From contig NZ_NESJ01000006.1 in assembly GCF_003063645.1 (NCBI RefSeq), positions 177,675 to 241,674 on the forward strand: a stretch of 64,000 nt of DNA, given 5' to 3'. A model generated the notes under the pieces. It was not told the origin of the DNA and did not search any database. It saw nothing but the letters and a program-made list of their open reading frames with translations. The translations under genes and the position numbers were made by a program. Position 1 is the stretch's first letter; each line of letters begins with the position of its first letter. Shown piece after piece: positions 60,412-64,000 of this stretch. Origin of the DNA: Limnohabitans sp. 2KL-51. Lineage in GTDB: Bacteria > Pseudomonadota > Gammaproteobacteria > Burkholderiales > Burkholderiaceae_C.

Positions 60412-61842
60412 CTGCGCGTTTCCTGCGCTGTCATATTGCCCTGTGAAGCGCCGGGTGGCTTGGCCGCCCAGGCGGTCTTGGCGCAGCGCTTCAGACTGCT
60501 GCACACCCCGATAGCTGATGACGGCGACTTGTTCCGGGGTGTAGCCGCTTTGCCATAACTTGGTCAGGCATTCGTTCAGTTTGCCCTGCGCGCTGCTTTG
60601 CCCAGCTTCCCAAATATGAAAATGCGGCACTTCGCCAGCGTGCGCACTGCGGGCCAGCACGGGCTCCGGTGTCAGGCCCAGTTTGTTGATCATGCGCACC
60701 ACGCGCTGAGGGCTTCGAAAGTTGTCCATGCAGCGCACTTGCACAGCGCTGCTCAATGAAAAGGGTTCGCGATCGTAGAGTTGTTGCTGGCTGTCGCCCA
60801 TCACGTACAACTGACCCTCTGGCAGCAAGGCTTGTGTGAGGGCATCGACCCAAGCAGGATTGAGGTCTTGTGATTCGTCCAGGATGAGCAGGTCCAGGCG
60901 GGCGGGCAGGGCGAGGGCATCTCCCAGGTATTTTTGGGTGATGCGCTCAAACACCTGTGGTTCAGAAAAGTCCAGAGTTTGCCCTTCTTTTTCGGCGTGG
61001 TCACGGCAAAGTTGGTGGAAGGTTGTGACTTCGCAGCGGGCCGGAGCTAAGCGGGCCAGGTGATCGGCCAAGGGGCGGTTAAAACACACATAGCGGGCAT
61101 TGCGGCCTTGTGCTGCTGCTTGTGAAAGCAGGGCAAGGGCCAGCTGTGTTTTGCCAGAGCCTGCAGTAGCTTCGATTTGATAAAGCTGCTCAGCGTGGGT
61201 AATTCGAGGCACCCAAGTGGCCAAGCCGCTGGCCAGCTGGGTGGTGGCTTGCTGCACTTGGCCAATATGAGTGGCCACATCAGGCCGCACCTCAAAACGG
61301 TTGGCCAAAAAGTCCAGCACTCGCTGGCGTTGGTCTTCTGGCAGGGCGTGTACAGGAAAGCTGGCGCTGATGCGCTGGCAAAGTTGGTCGATCTGGCTGG
61401 CATCGACCATGCGCTCTGGCGGGTAGCCCACGCTCGCGCCTTGCGAGTTGTAATCTGGCAAAACCAACATGGCGCCTACATGGACTTGGGGCAAATCACC
61501 GTTGTCGATGCGTTGCAGCAAACTCGAATGCATTCGCCGCATTTGGTGACCAATGTCCTTGGGGCCTTGGCGCCCATATTGCTTAGTCAGGCCAACGTCG
61601 CTCTCGATCACGTCACCGGACTTGATTTCCAAAATCAGAAGTTGCCCGCCAGGCGAGACGATGACAAAGTCGTATTCACCAAAGCTTTGCTGATCGCCTT
61701 GCATGCCCGACCAGGGCACGTTGTGAAACACATCAAAACGATCGTCAAGGCCTTGTTCCAACATCTTGAGGATGTCACGTTCGCGGTAACCGCCCAAGGA
61801 GGCAGGGGCGTGAAGTGGGAAGCTGGGGTGAATTTGAGCCAT
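60208..61842 (-). CDS. NERD-domain UvrD-like helicase
   Basis: Protein of 544 residues. The N-terminal NERD (nuclease-related) domain contains 'YDFVIVSPGGQLLILEIKSG' with the Glu-x-Lys motif; a superfamily 1 helicase follows with Walker A 'ATAGSGKTQLALAL', Walker B 'LLILDESQDLN', 'VMGDSQQQLYD' and the C-terminal 'FVGLTRAQMRVDVVLS'. NERD-helicases are often found in mobile or defence-related loci. The ATG at 61842 starts 'MAQIHPSFPLHAP'. Divergent from the MntA-type gene. Confidence 0.88.
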   Translation of the reverse strand: MAQIHPSFPLHAPASLGGYRERDILKMLEQGLDDRFDVFHNVPWSGMQGDQQSFGEYDFVIVSPGGQLLILEIKSGDVIESDVGLTKQYGRQGPKDIGHQMRRMHSSLLQRIDNGDLPQVHVGAMLVLPDYNSQGASVGYPPERMVDASQIDQLCQRISASFPVHALPEDQRQRVLDFLANRFEVRPDVATHIGQVQQATTQLASGLATWVPRITHAEQLYQIEATAGSGKTQLALALLSQAAAQGRNARYVCFNRPLADHLARLAPARCEVTTFHQLCRDHAEKEGQTLDFSEPQVFERITQKYLGDALALPARLDLLILDESQDLNPAWVDALTQALLPEGQLYVMGDSQQQLYDREPFSLSSAVQVRCMDNFRSPQRVVRMINKLGLTPEPVLARSAHAGEVPHFHIWEAGQSSAQGKLNECLTKLWQSGYTPEQVAVISYRGVQQSEALRQDRLGGQATRRFTGQYDSAGNAQWSEGPLLAESLYRFKGQSAPAVVLCEVDFETLTERDKRKLFVGLTRAQMRVDVVLSERAARALFDLL

Positions 61843-61894
61843 GGTCAATTATTGCCGTAATATGTACTCAGCTTTAAAGACAAAGAAGGTTGTA

Positions 61895-62194
61895 ATGCAC
61901 TCATCACTGGGGCTTGACGAGACCACTCTGGCAACATTTTGCCAAGTCCACCACATCTGCAAACTGTCGTTGTTCGGCTCTCAGCTGAAAGGCACTGCAC
62001 GTCTGGATAGTGATGTGGATTTGCTGGTCGAATTCGAGCCAAATCACATTCCCAATCTCTTTGAGCTGACCCGGATGGAAGCGGAAATATCCGATCTGAT
62101 TGGCAAGAAGGTCGATTTGCGAACGGCAGGTGATTTGTCACGTTATTTCAGGAGCCAAGTGCTCGCTTCGGCGGTACCGCAATATGCTGCCTGA
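61895..62194 (+). CDS. MntA-type minimal nucleotidyltransferase (antitoxin)
   Basis: Protein of 99 residues. 'LSLFGSQLKGTARLDSDVDL' contains the GS and DxD catalytic motifs of MNT-family enzymes; 'FELTRMEAEISDLIGKKVDL' follows. MntA antitoxins AMPylate HEPN toxins. The ATG at 61895 has 'AAGG' six bases upstream. The gene overlaps the following HEPN-like frame by 11 bases, the standard mntA-hepT layout. Confidence 0.85.
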   Translation: MHSSLGLDETTLATFCQVHHICKLSLFGSQLKGTARLDSDVDLLVEFEPNHIPNLFELTRMEAEISDLIGKKVDLRTAGDLSRYFRSQVLASAVPQYAA

Positions 62195-62357
62195 AGATCG
62201 TATTCGTATTACGCACATGCGTGATGCGTGTGAATCGGTGAGCCGTTTTATCCAAGGAAAAAGCAGATTTGAAAAGTTGTTGATGAAATTTTCATATTGC
62301 CTTGCCAGCAGTTTCGTTACTATGTCGCGTGATACCGTTTCGGGCATGAAAACATAG
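62184..62357 (+). pseudogene. Truncated HepT-like HEPN toxin gene
   Basis: 'MLPEDRIRITHMRDACESVS' and 'RFIQGKSRFEKLL' match the start of HepT (DUF86) proteins, normally about 110-140 residues. Here the frame ends after 57 residues, before the Rx4-6H RNase motif expected later in the domain, and the sequence drifts from 'KFSYCLASSF' on. It is probably inactivated, leaving its antitoxin orphaned. Confidence 0.65.
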
Positions 62358-62410
62358 TCTCGGGGTGGATGTCTCGGCCAAGTTCAAGCTCCTGACGCCG
62401 CCTGATGCGT

Positions 62411-62662
62411 TTATTCAAGCGCCCGATTTCACCTTAGAGCCGGTCCGGCGTACTCTCGGCAGATACCGGTTGTGGCCTACGCTTGCCCTCAAAAAGACAT
62501 TTGGCCTGAGCTTGGATCTCTACTTCAATTGGCCGATCTGAATTGGATGGGCGCCGTGCTCTTGGGCTATTAGGTTGATGGTCTTCATCCCACCGAGCAC
62601 CTTCAGCCCCACCTTGGCCTTGAACTCTGGCGGATGAAATCTTCTTTTTTTGACTCAGTCAT
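62411..62662 (-). pseudogene. IS3-family transposase OrfA relic
   Basis: After the ATG at 62662 the frame reads 'MTESKK', then a missing base in a run of seven A residues shifts it. In the next frame it continues 'RRFHPPEFKAKVGLKVLGG', a clear IS3 OrfA N-terminus, then 'MKTINLIAQEHGAHPIQIGQ', a stop, and a further shift into 'EIQAQAKCLFEGKRRPQPVS'. At least two frameshifts; no OrfB remains. The right boundary is approximate. Confidence 0.75.
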
Positions 62663-62776
62663 CGGTAACTCGTTTCTTTATAGGGTGTTCCACTTAAACA
62701 TTTGTCCCAAATTCGGGGGCCACTTAAGGTAATTGCTCAAAGAAATTGAGAAAACGCTTTTGCGTCATTGCAAGGG

Positions 62777-63115
62777 CTAAGGCCATGACTTTTTTCTGGA
62801 TGCATACAACTGATCCGCCTCTTTGATCAAAGAGTCAATTACGGATTCAGGCAGTGTTTCCATCTTGGCATCGTCGTAGCTTGAACGGGACGGTACGCCC
62901 ATAAAGATCAATTGGGTCACTTGCTCAATCGCTATGCATTGACGCAGCGCTCTGGCCTTGTCCACTTCGTATTGCGTGGAACACAAAAATACATCGCTGA
63001 AGCAGGTTTCGCAGTATCTAACGCCCTCACGAATAGGCTCGAGATCCTCCCATTTTTGGGGGCAAAAAAACTCAAAAGTGCATTCAATTTTCTGAACCTC
63101 GGTGACTCTTTTCAT
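62777..63115 (-). CDS. Cysteine-rich hypothetical protein
   Basis: Protein of 112 residues. It begins with 'CTFEFFCPQKWEDLEPIREG' and continues 'VRYCETCFSDVFLCSTQYEV', with a further cysteine in 'LRQCIAIEQ'. The 'FxCPxxWxxL...VRxCxxCxxxVxxC...C' pattern recurs in small uncharacterised bacterial proteins and suggests a metal-binding knuckle. No function is known to me. It lies downstream of the 63136-63507 gene on the same strand. Confidence 0.55.
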   Translation of the reverse strand: MKRVTEVQKIECTFEFFCPQKWEDLEPIREGVRYCETCFSDVFLCSTQYEVDKARALRQCIAIEQVTQLIFMGVPSRSSYDDAKMETLPESVIDSLIKEADQLYASRKKSWP

Positions 63116-63135
63116 AGCTTGATTCTTCCAAAAAT

Positions 63136-63507
63136 TCAGGACCTTAAACGGTATATCTTCAATAATTGTTTGGCTTCTCTCATTGTTGCAATTTTGAGTG
63201 CGTAATTTTCAAAATCTCGCCAAACCCTTGCCGGGTCTTTATGCCATGAGACAAGTGATCGCTTAACTATTCGTTTGAGTTCATGGAACACCATTGAGAT
63301 CCTGACTGCTTCGTCGCGCTCACGTTCCATTTGTAAGACCCACTCGTGCCCAAGCAGTGCAACTGTATGTCTGGCTGCTGTTTTAATTTGATTAAATCCC
63401 AATTGACCAGTCTTGCTGTGCGAACTGAACCATTCTTGTAAATAAAGACATGCCTCCAAAAGTTGGGGGTTTTCAGCGTTGTATTTGAGCGGGCTTTTAG
63501 TGGGCAT
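63136..63507 (-). CDS. Hypothetical helical protein
   Basis: Protein of 123 residues, basic and mainly helical ('LLEACLYLQEWFSSHSKTGQ', 'LQMERERDEAVRISMVFHEL' and 'KIATMREAKQLLKIYRLRS'). The start has 'AGGAG' five bases upstream, supporting a real gene. No family is recognised. It is transcribed 20 bases ahead of the cysteine-rich gene, so the two likely form an operon. Confidence 0.55.
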   Translation of the reverse strand: MPTKSPLKYNAENPQLLEACLYLQEWFSSHSKTGQLGFNQIKTAARHTVALLGHEWVLQMERERDEAVRISMVFHELKRIVKRSLVSWHKDPARVWRDFENYALKIATMREAKQLLKIYRLRS

Positions 63508-63528
63508 AGGAATCTCCTGGGTTATAGA

Positions 63529-63693
63529 TCAATAAAATTCAACGAATAAACACCTGACTGCGCAAGTCACGCTTGATGACATGAGCCACGCCTGCCAGTC
63601 GACTTCGTCTTGAGGGGCGCAAAAGCACTCGGGACGCCGGATCGTCAGTTGACGCTTTACGTATTCATCAACAGGCATATCCCGTAGATCCAT
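63529..63693 (-). CDS. Short hypothetical frame
   Basis: Fifty-four codons starting 'MDLRDMPVDEYVKRQLTIRR', with a cysteine pair in 'PECFCAP' and a tryptophan-rich 'VDWQAWLM'. It ends 21 bases before the next gene on the same strand. No ribosome binding site or homologue is recognised; it may be real, a remnant, or chance. Confidence 0.3.
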   Translation of the reverse strand: MDLRDMPVDEYVKRQLTIRRPECFCAPQDEVDWQAWLMSSSVTCAVRCLFVEFY

Positions 63694-64000
63694 TAATTCC
63701 TTGTCTTTAAATCGATTGCGAGGATTGAAATCCGCCCTCGGCTAGTTACCCTTGTTGTCTGGGATGCCTAAGTTACATGGTGGACATATCATGGGTGGTT
63801 GCCACTAGTGTCCCAACGTTTGCCATCAGACTTAACGTAACCCCATGATTTATTTAAATAAATCTGACTTTTTCCTTGTCCACGATTTGAATCGTTTTCC
63901 GGACTTGGGGCATGCTCGGCGGATCTCATCTGCTGGGGACAGGCATGCACTCGGGTCAACTCGTCTTTGCGCAAGTCATGACTTATCTGCCCCTGAAGGC
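63694..64000. other. Window end, little recognisable
   Basis: A minus-strand frame of 61 residues (63789-63974) ends in 'IYLNKSWGYVKSDGKRWDTS', which reads like part of a real protein, but it has no recognised start signal or family and could be a remnant. No repeat of the tmRNA 3' end (the other island boundary) was found here. Confidence 0.3.

Noticed and set aside
50759..64000. CRISPR array in the island
   Set aside because: No short regularly spaced repeat-spacer series was seen; the repeats present are long duplications and two hairpin elements.

Overview
The window looks like a chromosomal segment of a betaproteobacterium in the order Burkholderiales, most probably family Comamonadaceae. 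The evidence is gene order (yceF / yceD-rpmF-plsX-fabHDG-acpP-fabF, then degQ-lepA-lepB-rnc-era-recO-pdxJ-acpS-nagZ, then gyrA-serC-pheA-tyrA-aroA/cmk-rpsA-ihfB-lapA-lapB and leuCDB-asd-fimV-truA-trpFBA-accD), a fused AroA-Cmk protein, and a tmRNA tag reading ANDERFALAA. Genus cannot be decided from the sequence alone.

Region 1 (1-19.2 kb) is core housekeeping. A cut-off S49 peptidase, an RsmI-like methyltransferase and the YceF nucleotide pyrophosphatase lead into the yceD-rpmF-plsX-fab cluster for ribosomal protein L32 and fatty-acid/phospholipid synthesis. A periplasmic DegQ/MucD protease and a tightly overlapping lepA-lepB-rnc-era-recO-pdxJ-acpS-nagZ run follow. The rpoE-rseA-rseB genes that commonly lie between fabF and mucD in this order are absent here.

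Region 2 (19.2-25 kb) is a mixed strip: a tandemly duplicated pair of REP-like palindromes, a sirtuin, a PIN/Phd toxin-antitoxin pair, debris that may come from an insertion sequence, lysS, a Lon-substrate-binding-domain protein, YggT and a small acidic protein.

Region 3 (25-48 kb) is one long leftward block of biosynthetic and translation genes from gyrA down to accD. It covers Ser, Phe, Tyr, chorismate, Leu, the Asp family and Trp, plus rpsA, ihfB, lapAB, fimV and truA.

Region 4 (48-50.8 kb) carries an OmpA-family envelope protein, ubiG, gph and the tmRNA gene ssrA.

Region 5 (50.8 kb to the end) is accessory DNA. A P4-type tyrosine integrase starts 183 bases after the tmRNA 3' end, so this is probably a genomic island inserted in ssrA; its far end is not in the window. 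It holds an AlpA-like regulator, an excisionase-fold antitoxin with a PIN protein, an orphan Xre/MbcA/ParS-type antitoxin, HicAB, an MntA-type nucleotidyltransferase with a broken HepT partner, a NERD-helicase, a small HAD protein resembling the Swiss-Army-Knife RNA-repair HAD domain, several unrecognised genes and an IS3 relic. The island is rearranged. A 708-bp segment carrying a truncated histone-deacetylase-family gene occurs twice (690/708 positions identical by direct reading), and the second copy is joined to a 207-bp duplicate of the helicase gene's 3' end. Two diverged hairpin elements with attC-like architecture sit at 53.2 and 57.7 kb. No complete new multi-gene system can be proven; the paired hairpin elements and the toxin-antitoxin-rich mosaic around them are the most interesting part.
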